Below, in pieces: positions 48,001 to 53,653 of a stretch of 60,485 bases of DNA. The notes under the pieces were generated by a model. It was given only the letters and a program-made list of their open reading frames with translations. It was not told the origin of the DNA and made no database searches. This DNA is from Rhodococcus maanshanensis NBRC 100610 (GTDB lineage: Bacteria > Actinomycetota > Actinomycetes > Mycobacteriales > Mycobacteriaceae): assembly GCF_001894865.1 (NCBI RefSeq), contig NZ_BCXA01000043.1:1-60485 (forward strand). The letters are read 5' to 3'. Numbering within the stretch: position 1 is the first letter of the stretch; the number at the start of each line of letters is the position of its first letter. The translations under genes and the position numbers were made by a program.

Positions 48001-48307
48001 CTTCGGTCACGTGTCCGGTCTGATCGCGGTGGTGCACCCGCAGGCGTTCGTCGAGTCGATCCCGGCGGCCGCGCGTGCGGACTACCTGGCCAAGGCGCAG
48101 GAGCGGACGATCGCCGGGCAGCGTCGACTCGCGTCGGCGATGTGCGGGGGCGCGGACCTGTACGAGCGGCCTGCGGACCGTCGCTTCGGTGGGGATGCGG
48201 TGCCCGCGAAGGCGGCTCGTCAGCTCGAGGCGGACATGCTGCTGCACGAGCAGGCCCGGCTCGGCGCCGACGATGTCTACCGATCCGGTCTGCCGGGGTG
48301 CCAGTGA
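39005..48307 (+). CDS. fas: type I fatty acid synthase, single chain
   Basis: A 3100-residue multienzyme making C16-C26 acyl-CoA, the precursors for mycolic acids. Domains run in the usual FAS-I order. The acyltransferase has Ser161 (IGHSQGML). The enoyl reductase starts near 425 (LLAGMTPTTVDAKIVAAAAN). The MaoC-type dehydratase has GDHNPIH near 1250. The malonyl/palmitoyl transferase has AFPGQGIQRPG and Ser near 1462 (GHSVGEYNAL). An ACP has a phosphopantetheine Ser near 1833 (DGVSSRRNQ). The ketoreductase has VVTGASKGS near 2144. The ketosynthase has Cys near 2741 (ACATAAVS), then HDTSTAANDPNE and KSLTGHAKGG. All catalytic residues are present. Start: GTG at 39005 behind AGGAGAGG. It overlaps acpS (TGATG). 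Confidence 0.97.
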   Translation: MTIDESTPVGKGSGTGGSRISARAGSPKSALRDRLVAGEPYALAFGGQGAAWLAPLEELIRDNGLEPDMTDLVNEAAALLAPVAQDLLVVRPAGFDPIGWILEQDVVDEDVTPAGPSAAALTSASVSLPGVFLAQLAALRSLRLQGLDPAQNAPVAVIGHSQGMLGVQAVADGGDTDGALLAIAQLIGAAAVLVGRRRGVIGGAERAPMLAISDVDPERIQAIVDEVAAGVDAERAAVMAIRNARRRVVVSGTPAQLARVQQRAEQIAEDEARERDAKKRGGAVFSPVFEPLAVEIGFHHPALADAVDTVGAWAVRCGLDPELASELARLCLVDPVDWVAAVDSVVDAGAAWVLDLGPGDLLTRMTAGSLRGRGVGIVAASTRLGQRHLITPGAAPEVAKAWSEFKPTLVSLPDGKVGVETAFTRLTGRSPILLAGMTPTTVDAKIVAAAANAGHWAELAGGGQVTEKIFTDRVAELQTLLEPGRAVQFNSLFLDPYLWKLQLGGKRLVQRARSAGAPIDGVIVTAGIPELDEAVALIEELSEVGIGHVAFKPGTVAQIRSVIRIANEVPDFPVIVHIEGGKAGGHHSWEDLDDLLVTTYAELRARPNLVICVGGGIGTPERAADYLTGRWSTEAGYPAMPVDGILVGTAAMATLEATTAPDVKQLLVDTPGTPDWVGAGTATGGMASGRSQLGADIHEIDNAASRTGRLLDEVAGDADAVAQRRDEIIAALDVTAKPYFGDVATMTYERWLRRYLELAVGIDSAKTFDCGTDWAEAYADATESVWLDGTWRDRFAEMLRRAEARLHRNDRGPIRTLFNDELVLERPEAALCALKAAYPDAGAVVLHPADVPFFTALCKTPGKPVNFVPVIDKDVRRWWRSDSLWQAHDPRYTADQVCIIPGTVAVAGITEVDEPVGDLLDRFERATTEELLAEGAAPTAVASRRHAATARGLLGVVLSAPDVLWASRLTRNPVHRLGDLADWTVAGDGDSATHARTGATLHAVDAEHAELTVPLVADRAVRIRITVPASTRDGGAPVVTAADAEAAMSALLGVAAGQDLPAVKNGVARVNLAWVPDRVADHAGVTGAGLPESLAIGTSAVPDVVVGACWPAVFAVLGAATTAEGAHVIEGMLDLVHLDHAVDLVGAIPTETSVLTVKAESVSVVDTDMGRVVEVHVEVGAMREHGTAAPTFAKLVERFAIRGRTGAGELADPARAGGSLTDAATDTPRRRRRQATIVAPRHMGAFAGVSGDHNPIHTSDAAALLAGLGSPIVHGMWLSAAAQQVVTAIDPSAVVPPRRLTAWTARFLGMVRPGAEIDVRVDRVAYDGGAEVIEVGCRVDGDLVMVASGRTAAPKTVYAFPGQGIQRPGMGLDARARSKAAREIWDRADKHTRGALGFSILAVVRDNPTVLKARGVTHKHPDGVLHLTQFTQVAMAVLGVAQVAELREAGAFVEDSLLAGHSVGEYNALAAVAGVLPLEAVLEVVFQRGSAMHALVPRDAAGRSNYRLAAIRPSQIGVADEDLAEFVGGVAEETGEFLEIVNLNLRGSQYAIAGTVAGLDALEKEIDRKRAETGGKRAYIQIPGIDVPFHSTVLRGGVDDFRGRLLDLLPQDIDPAILIGRYIPNLVPKPFSLEREFIQEIADLVPSEPLAAVLADFDGHAADPASLTRIVLSELLAWQFASPVRWIETQDLLFADEVDGGLGVERFVEIGLGAVPTVANLASQTLKLPGRFGNPVEVLNIEREAGIVFSTDTDPAPVEDDEPVAEAVAEAPAAAAVPAPVAAPAAATGGPRPDDIAFSASDATAVLIGLWTKLRPDQIGPVDTIEALCDGVSSRRNQLLVDLGAELSLGAIDGAADADMGSLAVTVNKLARTYKPFGPVLTDSVNDHLRKVFGPSGKRPAAIAERVAKVWELGSGWASHVTAEVALGTRDGSSVRGGALGGLHEGALSDGAAVDAVIDAAVQSVASRRGVAVSLPATGGGAGGTVDAAALGEFTEHITGRNGVLASAARLVLEQLGLSDEPTVEVAADTELADLVSAELGADWPRLVAPAFDDRKAVLIDDRWATAREDLARLWIGDHATVVSVTEADFTGAGSAVAAHADWWRQRAEAEGREELVQAYADIAAAAAVTDDEPGVWADQVAVVTGASKGSIAASVAGGLLRGGATVFVTTSRLDSERLGFYRKLYRANARAGASLWVVPANMASYADVDALISWIGEEQTETAGGAKKLVKEAVTPTMLFPFAAPRVGGELSDAGARAEMEMRVLLWSVERLIGGLSKIGYDRDVDTHLHVVLPGSPNRGLFGGDGAYGESKAALDAVVMRWNAERTWAERVTLVHALIGWVRGTGLMGGNDPMVEAVEAKGVRTWSTDEMAEQLLAACTRETVTAAAAAPVQLDLTGGLAEVDLDLVALSREAADAEKAAAVEPEDDATDTVDALPAPPRIGDAPAAPSWPELDVNPSDLVVIVGAGELGPYGSSRTRFEMEVDEKLSAAGVLELAWNTGLVTWESDPVAGWYDTETGELVPEAEIADRYHDTVVERCGIRTYGDEGAMVDNTAPLLTSVFLDNDLTFVVGSEAEARAFVDSDPEHTVASVVPDSGDWQVTRRAGTEIRVPRKAKLTRTVGGQIPTGFDVTKWGIPADMAGSVDRVGLWNLVTTVDAFLTGGFTPSELLRWVHPSAVANTQGTGMGGMTSMRSLYIDTLLGESRANDILQEALPNVIAAHVVQSYVGGYGAMVHPVAACATAAVSVEEGVDKIRLGKAQLVVAGGFDDLGIEGIVGFGDMSATAKSEDMLAKGIDERRFSRANDRRRGGFVESAGGGTILLARGDLALEMGLPVLGVVAWAGSFADGVHTSIPAPGIGALGAGRGGQDSQLALSLNALGVTADDISVVSKHDTSTAANDPNEAELHERLGAALGRSAGAPLFVVSQKSLTGHAKGGAAAFQLIGLCQVLAQGVIPPNRSLDCVDEKMTEFSHLVWPREPLRFGERLPLRAGLLTSLGFGHVSGLIAVVHPQAFVESIPAAARADYLAKAQERTIAGQRRLASAMCGGADLYERPADRRFGGDAVPAKAARQLEADMLLHEQARLGADDVYRSGLPGCQ

Positions 48308-48723
48308 TGGCCATCCTGGGAATCGGATACGACCTGGTCACCGTCACCGAGTTCGCGGAGCAGATGAAGCGGCCGGGAACGGCCATGCTGTCCAGCTTCC
48401 GGCCGGGGGAGCGCCGCTACGCGGAGTCCAAGAGCACCGACCCGGCCCGCCACTACGCGGTGCGCTGGGCGGCGAAGGAGGCGGTGATCAAGGCGTGGGC
48501 GTCGTCCCGGTTTGCCCGGCCGCCGTCAGTGGGTGACAACGCCTACGCGCAGATCGAGGTGGTCAACGACGCCTGGGGCCGTCCGAGCATCAAGCTGCAC
48601 GACGAGGCCGCCGAGTTCCTGCCCGGCGCCATCATCCACCTGTCGCTGACCCACGACGGCGACATGGCGGGCGCCATGGTCGTCATCGAGGAGCCCGACC
48701 TGGTGGTGCCGGTCGCCGACTAG
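48307..48723 (+). CDS. acpS: holo-[acyl-carrier-protein] synthase
   Basis: A 138-residue phosphopantetheinyl transferase that activates the ACP domain of the FAS made by the gene before it. The metal Asp9 is in LGIGYDLVTV and the Glu in RWAAKEAVIKAWA. The C-terminal block IIHLSLTHDGDMAGAMVVIEE is typical. Start: ATG at 48307, overlapping the fas stop; the codon before it is GTG, so the start is uncertain by one residue. fas-acpS coupling is the mycobacterial arrangement (Rv2524c-Rv2523c). Confidence 0.95.
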   Translation: MAILGIGYDLVTVTEFAEQMKRPGTAMLSSFRPGERRYAESKSTDPARHYAVRWAAKEAVIKAWASSRFARPPSVGDNAYAQIEVVNDAWGRPSIKLHDEAAEFLPGAIIHLSLTHDGDMAGAMVVIEEPDLVVPVAD

Positions 48724-48746
48724 GCGAACGCACGAGGTGTTGACGG

Positions 48747-48778
48747 GGCCGGCCCGCGGAGCGATCCGCGGGCCGGCC
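48747..48778 (+). terminator. fas-acpS terminator
   Basis: A perfect 14-bp stem, GGCCGGCCCGCGGA and TCCGCGGGCCGGCC, with a GCGA loop, followed by TCGTTTCTGTTC. It starts 23 nt after the acpS stop. Confidence 0.9.
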
Positions 48779-48834
48779 TCGTTTCTGTTCGATGGCCTTG
48801 CACCTGACGCGACGTGAGGTCCTAGCGTGGCGGC

Positions 48835-49314
48835 ATGAGCGCAGACGAGAACGACGAGATGCTGACGGAACGGGACGTGATCGCCGCGGCGACGCGGTTG
48901 CCGGGGGTGGTCGTGGTGACCGCCGACGAGGCGAGCGGTGCACCCGAAGCCGCCTGGGGTGACTCGTTCGTCTATCTCGACCCGGACCGGAAGTTCCCGT
49001 TCGCGACGATCGTCACCCAGGACGTGCCCGGCTGGGACACCTACTCGGCGCTGGATCGTGACGGTGCGTTTCGCGTCAACTTCGGCGTCGGTCGGGCCGG
49101 GTTCGAGGAGCTGCTCGGGTACCCGCCTGCCGCGCACGCCGCGCACGCGGACGGGATCGACTTCACCGTCGGCGACCGGCTGCTGCCGCACCCGACGTAC
49201 GCCGCGCAGTCCTGGGTGTCGATCGTGTGTCCCACGCGGGCGAGCCTCCCGCTGGTGCTGGACCTGCTCGGCCGGGCCCACGCGCACGCCGCGCGTCGCC
49301 ACCGGACCGGGTGA
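48835..49314 (+). CDS. DUF6194 family protein
   Basis: A 159-residue protein. The family outline is clear: RDVIAAATRLPGVVVVTADE, then WGDSFVYLDPDRKFPFATIVT, VPGWDTYSALDRDGAFRVNFGVG, and YPPAAHAAHADGIDF and LPHPTYAAQSWVSIV. Members are small cytoplasmic proteins with no known function. Start: ATG at 48835. The next gene begins 20 nt after its stop, so it may be co-transcribed with the MerR-TipAS gene. Confidence 0.75.
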   Translation: MSADENDEMLTERDVIAAATRLPGVVVVTADEASGAPEAAWGDSFVYLDPDRKFPFATIVTQDVPGWDTYSALDRDGAFRVNFGVGRAGFEELLGYPPAAHAAHADGIDFTVGDRLLPHPTYAAQSWVSIVCPTRASLPLVLDLLGRAHAHAARRHRTG

Positions 49315-49334
49315 CGGTGGGCGATGATCGGAGC

Positions 49335-50081
49335 ATGGACGACGGGTACACGGTCGGGGACCTCGCGGGGCTGTCCGGCGTCTCGGTGCGGACCCTGCAC
49401 CACTACGACGCCATCGGGCTGCTGACGCCGCATGGGCGCAGCGCCGCCAACCACCGGCGGTACACGGACGTCGACGTCGCGCGGCTGCGGCAGATCCTGT
49501 TCTACCGGGAGCTCGAGTTCGGTCTGGACGAGATCGCGGAGATCCTGGCCGATCCCGCGGTACCCCCGGACGCCCACCTTCGTCGGCAGCACCGGCTGCT
49601 GCGCGAGCGCCGGGCCCGCATCGACGGCCTGCTCGACGCCGTCGAACACGAACTGCGGGTGCGCGGCTCGGGCATTGCGCTGACCGCCGCCGAGCAGCTC
49701 GAGATCTTCGACACCGACCGCTTCGGCGCCGCGCTCGCAGAGGTCGAGGACCAGTGGGGGGTCGACGCCCACACGGCGGCCTACACGAGGGAGGACTGGG
49801 TGGCGATCAAGGCGGAGGCCGACGCCGACATCGCGGCCTTCGCGGCGGCGTTGGCCGCGGGCGAGCCTGCCGACGGCGAGGCCGCGATGCGGGCCGCGGA
49901 GGACCACCGGGCGCACCTGGCGCGCTGGTTCTTCCCGTGCAGCCACCGGAAACACCGAAAGGTGGCCGCGCACTACGTGTCCGACCCCGCGACCGTCGCA
50001 CAGTGGGACGAGATCGCACCGGGCTTCGCGTGGTACGTGCACGACGCGATCGTGGCGAACGCCGACCGCGCCCGTTCGTGA
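49335..50081 (+). CDS. MerR family regulator with TipAS domain
   Basis: A 248-residue activator. The MerR head is TVGDLAGLSGVSVRTLHHYDAIGLL, followed by NHRRYTDVDVARLRQILFYRELEFGLDEI. A coiled linker (residues 75-115) leads to a TipAS-like drug-binding domain (EDHRAHLARWFFPCSHRKH, then YVSDPATVAQWDEIAPGFAWYV). TipAL-type proteins bind thiopeptides, sometimes covalently through a Cys; a Cys is present in WFFPCSH. Start: ATG at 49335. No target promoter is obvious nearby. Confidence 0.88.
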   Translation: MDDGYTVGDLAGLSGVSVRTLHHYDAIGLLTPHGRSAANHRRYTDVDVARLRQILFYRELEFGLDEIAEILADPAVPPDAHLRRQHRLLRERRARIDGLLDAVEHELRVRGSGIALTAAEQLEIFDTDRFGAALAEVEDQWGVDAHTAAYTREDWVAIKAEADADIAAFAAALAAGEPADGEAAMRAAEDHRAHLARWFFPCSHRKHRKVAAHYVSDPATVAQWDEIAPGFAWYVHDAIVANADRARS

Positions 50082-50089
50082 CGGCCGGC

Positions 50090-50779
50090 TCAGGTGGAGC
50101 GGGATTCCTTCTCGGCGACGAGCAGGTACGCGGCCATCAGCCGCTTCAGCTCGTCGACGGCGTCGGCGTGGCTCTGACCGTCCTGGACCGAGAAGTTGAG
50201 CATCGAGTACACGACGTGGACGAGGACCTCGGCCATCATCGTGCGGCGATCGCGTTCGGTACGCGGGGTCAGCGGGGCGAGCATCCTGGAGATCTGCTCG
50301 GCGAGCTGGCGTTCCTGGATCTTTCCTGTGGCCCGGGTGGAGGGGGTGGACTGCATCGCCAGCCACACCTCGCGCCGCGACGGGTCCGAGGTCCACAGCT
50401 TCGCCAGGTGATCGACGAAGTTGTTCAGGAACCGCAGCCAGTCGAGTGACGGCACCTCGCCGTTGAACTGCTCGAGTTCGTCGCGCACCGACGTGAAGTC
50501 CTGCCGGTTCAGTTCGCACACGATCACGTACTTGTTGGCGAAGAACTGGTAGAGCGTCCCGATGGGGACATCGGCCCTTGACGCCACCTCCTCGCAGGTG
50601 AACGACTCGAACCCGACGTCGGTGAGTAGGTCCCGCGAGGAGGCGAGCAGGGCGTCGAACTTGCGGCGGCTGCGCTCCTGGGTCGGCCGCTTGCGGGGGA
50701 GCAGTTCCTCCAGCGCGGCTGGGTCGGCGCCAGCCTCCAGGGCCGGGTCCGCGCGGCGCGAGGTTCGGCTGCTGGTCAT
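50090..50779 (-). CDS. TetR family regulator
   Basis: A 229-residue repressor. After a 35-residue polar head, the HTH reads RKFDALLASSRDLLTDVGFES, then FTCEEVASRADVPIGTLYQFFANKY. The C-terminal half has LNNFVDHLAKLW and ends LKRLMAAYLLVAEKES. Start: ATG at 50779 with GGAG three bases before it; a GTG three codons upstream is possible. It lies 92 nt downstream of the ABC permease on the same strand, with a hairpin between. It is not the FasR type. Confidence 0.85.
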   Translation of the reverse strand: MTSSRTSRRADPALEAGADPAALEELLPRKRPTQERSRRKFDALLASSRDLLTDVGFESFTCEEVASRADVPIGTLYQFFANKYVIVCELNRQDFTSVRDELEQFNGEVPSLDWLRFLNNFVDHLAKLWTSDPSRREVWLAMQSTPSTRATGKIQERQLAEQISRMLAPLTPRTERDRRTMMAEVLVHVVYSMLNFSVQDGQSHADAVDELKRLMAAYLLVAEKESRST

Positions 50780-50826
50780 GGACTCCACCTGTCCAGGTTA
50801 TCCGTCTTTGGTGCCGGATCCGATGA

Positions 50827-50854
50827 ACCCCGGGTTCTGGGTGTTTCCCGGGGT
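50827..50854 (-). terminator. hairpin between the ABC permease and the TetR gene
   Basis: Arms ACCCCGGG and CCCGGGGT with a 12-nt loop. It is placed to end the ABC operon. A second dyad, GGTACC-GGATACC, overlaps its edge, so a role as operator for the TetR gene is the alternative. Confidence 0.4.
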
Positions 50855-50871
50855 ACCGGATACCTGGGGAG

Positions 50872-51651
50872 CTACCGGGTGACGCGGTTGCGGTACAGGA
50901 CGTTGGCCCAGACGAACCCGACCGCCGCGATCGCCGCGCACCAGGCCACCGCGAGCCAGGCACTCGAACCGATCGGGGTGCCCATCAGCAGGCCGCGGAC
51001 CGTCTCGATGATCGGGGTGATCGGCTGGTTCTCGGCGAACCAGCGCAGCCAGGACGGCATCGTCTCGGCAGGCACGAAGGCGCTGCTGACGTACGGCAGG
51101 AACATGATCACGAAGGTGAACCCGCCGGCCGCCTCCGGGTTCTTGGCCAGCAGTCCGAGGGCCGTCGACAGGTACGACAGGGCGAAGACGAAGGCCGCGA
51201 TCATCCCGATCACGCCGAGCCACTTCATCGGGTCGCTGGTCGGGCGGAAGCCCATCAGCAGCGCGACCGCGATGACGATCGCTCCGGTGAGCAGGTTGCG
51301 GACCACGCTGGCGAGCACGTGCCCGGTCAGGAACGACGACTGCGCGATGGGCAGCGTGCGGAACCGGTCGACGATGCCCTCGGTCATGTCGGACGAGACC
51401 CCGACCGCGGTGGTCGAGGCGCCGAACGCCGCGCACAGCAGGATGATTCCGGGCACAACGTAGTTGATGTACGCGGTGCCGGTGTCGATCGCGCCGCCGA
51501 AGACGTACACGAACAGCAGCATCAGCATGATCGGCAGTGCGACCGCCATGATCATCGAGTCCGGGCTGCGCAGCAGGTGTTTGAGGCTTCGGCGCAGCAT
51601 CGCCAGCGAGTCGGCTGCGACGGCGGGGCGGGGCAAGGTCGGTGTGCTCAT
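50872..51651 (-). CDS. ABC-2 type exporter permease (DrrB-like)
   Basis: A 259-residue membrane protein with six helices. Family parts are ADSLAMLRRSLKHLLRSPDSM, then YINYVVPGIILLCAAFGASTTAVGVS, the FRTLPIAQSSFLTGHVLAS loop, and the late LPYVSSAFVPAETMPSWLRWF and ITPIIETVRGLLMG. It pairs with the ATPase upstream, whose stop overlaps its start (ATGA). Together they should export a drug or lipid. Confidence 0.92.
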   Translation of the reverse strand: MSTPTLPRPAVAADSLAMLRRSLKHLLRSPDSMIMAVALPIMLMLLFVYVFGGAIDTGTAYINYVVPGIILLCAAFGASTTAVGVSSDMTEGIVDRFRTLPIAQSSFLTGHVLASVVRNLLTGAIVIAVALLMGFRPTSDPMKWLGVIGMIAAFVFALSYLSTALGLLAKNPEAAGGFTFVIMFLPYVSSAFVPAETMPSWLRWFAENQPITPIIETVRGLLMGTPIGSSAWLAVAWCAAIAAVGFVWANVLYRNRVTR

Positions 51652-52619
51652 CGGGCCGCTGCTTTCGTGGTCGGGGCGTCGGCGTCGCGGGGCGAGCCGG
51701 TGAGGGCGAAGAAGACGTCGTCGAGGTCGGGCGTGTGCAGGGCGAACTTCTCGACCGAGATGTCGTCGTCGATGCGGTCGAGCAGGGCCCGCAGGGACGC
51801 GATGCTGCCGTCGGTCGGCACCTCGACGGTGAGGGTCTCCGGCCGCGCGACGGACCCGGGCAAGGCGCCCGCGGCCCGGGCCAGTTGGGCGGGATCGGTG
51901 AACTGCAGCTCCATGTGGCCGCCGTGGACGAGCCGCTTGAGCTCGTCGGCGGTGCCCTCGGCCACGATCCGGCCGCCGTCGATCACGGCGATCCGGTCGG
52001 CGAGCTCGTCGGCCTCGTCGAGGTACTGCGTGGTGAGGAAGATCGTCACGCCGCTCGCCACCAGCTCGCGGATGACGGTCCACATGTCGCGGCGACTGCG
52101 CGGGTCGAGTCCGGTGGTGGGTTCGTCGAGGAACACCACCTTCGGGTTCGCCACCAGGCTCATCGCCAGGTCGAGGCGCCGCCGCATGCCGCCCGAGTAG
52201 GTCTCGGTCCGCTGGTCCGCCACGTCCGTGAGGGCGAAGCGGTCCAGGAGTTCGGCGGCCCGGCGCCGCGACTCGCGCCTGCCGAGGTGATTGAGCTCGC
52301 CCATGAGCGCGAGGTTCTCGCGGCCCGTGAGCAGCTTGTCGACCGCCGCGTACTGGCCTGTGACGCTGATGCTGCCCCGGACCGCCTGCGCGGACCCGGG
52401 CAGGTCGTGGCCCGCCACGGTGACGGTGCCGGAGTCGAAGGGCAGCAGGGTGGACAGGATCCGGACGGTGGTGGTCTTGCCCGCGCCGTTCGAGCCGAGC
52501 AGGGCGAACACCCCGCCCTCGGGCACGAACAGGTCGAGCCCGTCGAGGACGGTGTGCCCGCCGTACGACTTGGTGAGGCCGGCGACGGAGATGGCGCCGG
52601 TGGGTTCTCTGTGAGTCAT
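51648..52619 (-). CDS. ABC exporter ATPase (DrrA-like)
   Basis: A 323-residue ATPase. Walker A is LLGSNGAGKTTTVRIL. The Q-loop is VTGQYAAVD, the signature ETYSGGMRRRLDLAMSL, and Walker B VVFLDEPTTGLDPRSRRDMW. A C-terminal DrrA-type extension ends with LDDVFFALTG. Start: ATG at 52619 behind GGGAGAAG; the frame opens 12 codons earlier inside the operator region. It is divergent from a TetR gene with a clear dyad between, so the exporter is probably ligand-inducible. Confidence 0.93.
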   Translation of the reverse strand: MTHREPTGAISVAGLTKSYGGHTVLDGLDLFVPEGGVFALLGSNGAGKTTTVRILSTLLPFDSGTVTVAGHDLPGSAQAVRGSISVTGQYAAVDKLLTGRENLALMGELNHLGRRESRRRAAELLDRFALTDVADQRTETYSGGMRRRLDLAMSLVANPKVVFLDEPTTGLDPRSRRDMWTVIRELVASGVTIFLTTQYLDEADELADRIAVIDGGRIVAEGTADELKRLVHGGHMELQFTDPAQLARAAGALPGSVARPETLTVEVPTDGSIASLRALLDRIDDDISVEKFALHTPDLDDVFFALTGSPRDADAPTTKAAAR

Positions 52620-52641
52620 CGATCTTCTCCCGGAATCGGAA

Positions 52642-52681
52642 ACTGTGTATGTCATACACTTCGGTTTATAAGGTACACAGT
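52642..52681. promoter_or_regulatory. operator between the ABC exporter and its TetR
   Basis: A perfect dyad GTGTATG-T-CATACAC at 52645-52659. It lies inside a wider inverted pair ACTGTGTA (52642-52649) and TACACAGT (52674-52681). The region is markedly AT-rich and covers the divergent promoter. Confidence 0.75.
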
Positions 52682-52721
52682 TTTACGATGAGCGCAAGCG
52701 GTGACGACGGGAGCGGTTGAC

Positions 52722-53492
52722 ATGGATACGACTGGTGCGGACAACACGGGGGCCGAGGACCTGCCCCGGGCAGTCAAGCTCGCCTGGGGGCTCGCCGAAC
52801 CGGGCAGTAGGGGGCCGCGCCGGGGGCTGAGCATCGAGAAGATCCTCGACACGGCAATCGAAGTCGCGGATGCGGAGGGCGCCGCATCGCTGTCGATGGC
52901 GCGCCTGGCCAAGGAATTGGGCTTCACGACCATGTCGCTGTACCGGTACGTCAAGAGCAAGGACGAGCTGATCGAGCTGATCACCGACCGGGTGGTGGGG
53001 CCTGCGCCGCACATCGAGCCGGGCACACCGTGGCGGGAGGCGTTGGCGCAGTGGGCGACCTCCGAGTACGAGGCGCTGATGCGGCACCCGTGGTGGCTGC
53101 AGCTGTCCCTTGGGGGCGTGCCGCCGACGGGACCCAACAACATCGCGTGGCTGGAGGCCGGACTCGGCTGCCTGGCCGACACCCCGCTGCCGAAGCCGCT
53201 GCGTTTCCAGGTGGTCCTCAACACCTCGCTGTACGTGATCGGACGGGCGCGATTCGCGGCGGACTTCGCGGCCGCCTCGGCCGCTGTGTCGCCCGAGTAC
53301 GCGGCCGCACTGGACTATTCGGTGCTGCTGCCGCGACTACTCGACCCGGCGAAGTTCCCCCACCTGACCGGGGCGGTCGCGGACGGTGCCTTCGACACCG
53401 ATCCCGAGGTCGACTGGGACGACGCGGACTTCGCCTTCGCGCTCGGGCTGTTGCTCGACGGTGTGGAGAAGCTGATCGACGCGCACCACTGA
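52722..53492 (+). CDS. TetR family regulator of the ABC exporter
   Basis: A 256-residue repressor of the TetR_C-containing group. The HTH is LDTAIEVADAEGAASLSMARL, then AKELGFTTMSLYRYVKSKDELI. The ligand domain has WREALAQWATSEYEALMRHPWWLQ and VLNTSLYVIGRARFA. Its C-terminal acidic segment (DTDPEVDWDDADFAFALGLLLDGVE) is a family trait. Start: ATG at 52722 behind GGGAG; GTG at 52701 is less likely. It is divergent from the exporter genes. Confidence 0.88.
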   Translation: MDTTGADNTGAEDLPRAVKLAWGLAEPGSRGPRRGLSIEKILDTAIEVADAEGAASLSMARLAKELGFTTMSLYRYVKSKDELIELITDRVVGPAPHIEPGTPWREALAQWATSEYEALMRHPWWLQLSLGGVPPTGPNNIAWLEAGLGCLADTPLPKPLRFQVVLNTSLYVIGRARFAADFAAASAAVSPEYAAALDYSVLLPRLLDPAKFPHLTGAVADGAFDTDPEVDWDDADFAFALGLLLDGVEKLIDAHH

Positions 53493-53503
53493 CGGGTCGG
53501 CTT

Positions 53504-53534
53504 CGGTTCGGGTGAGCGTCCCTCATCCGAACCG
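53504..53534 (+). terminator. hairpin after the TetR gene
   Basis: 12-bp arms CGGTTCGGGTGA and TCATCCGAACCG (one G-T wobble) start 12 nt after the TetR stop. There is no T run. The remaining 53535-53653 should hold the promoter of the transporter operon; I see no clear dyad in it. Confidence 0.45.
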
Positions 53535-53653
53535 GGTGAATTCGTGCGCGGGTGGCGCGTGACCCGGTGCAAATCCGTTGCGTCGGGGGAATAGTGCTAG
53601 GGGAAGCCCGCGTCGCGTCGGCGACCCGGTCCGACGTCGATTGGTGGGAACCG

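Noticed and set aside
43370-48247. 1625-codon open frame on the minus strand opposite fas
   Set aside because: It is an antisense shadow from high GC at third positions. It is rich in Arg, His, Gly and Val with no domain, while the plus strand has all FAS domains.
50090-50779. TetR gene as FasR, the fas regulator, from its closeness to fas
   Set aside because: Its N-terminus and HTH belong to a different TetR group, and known FasR genes are not linked to fas.
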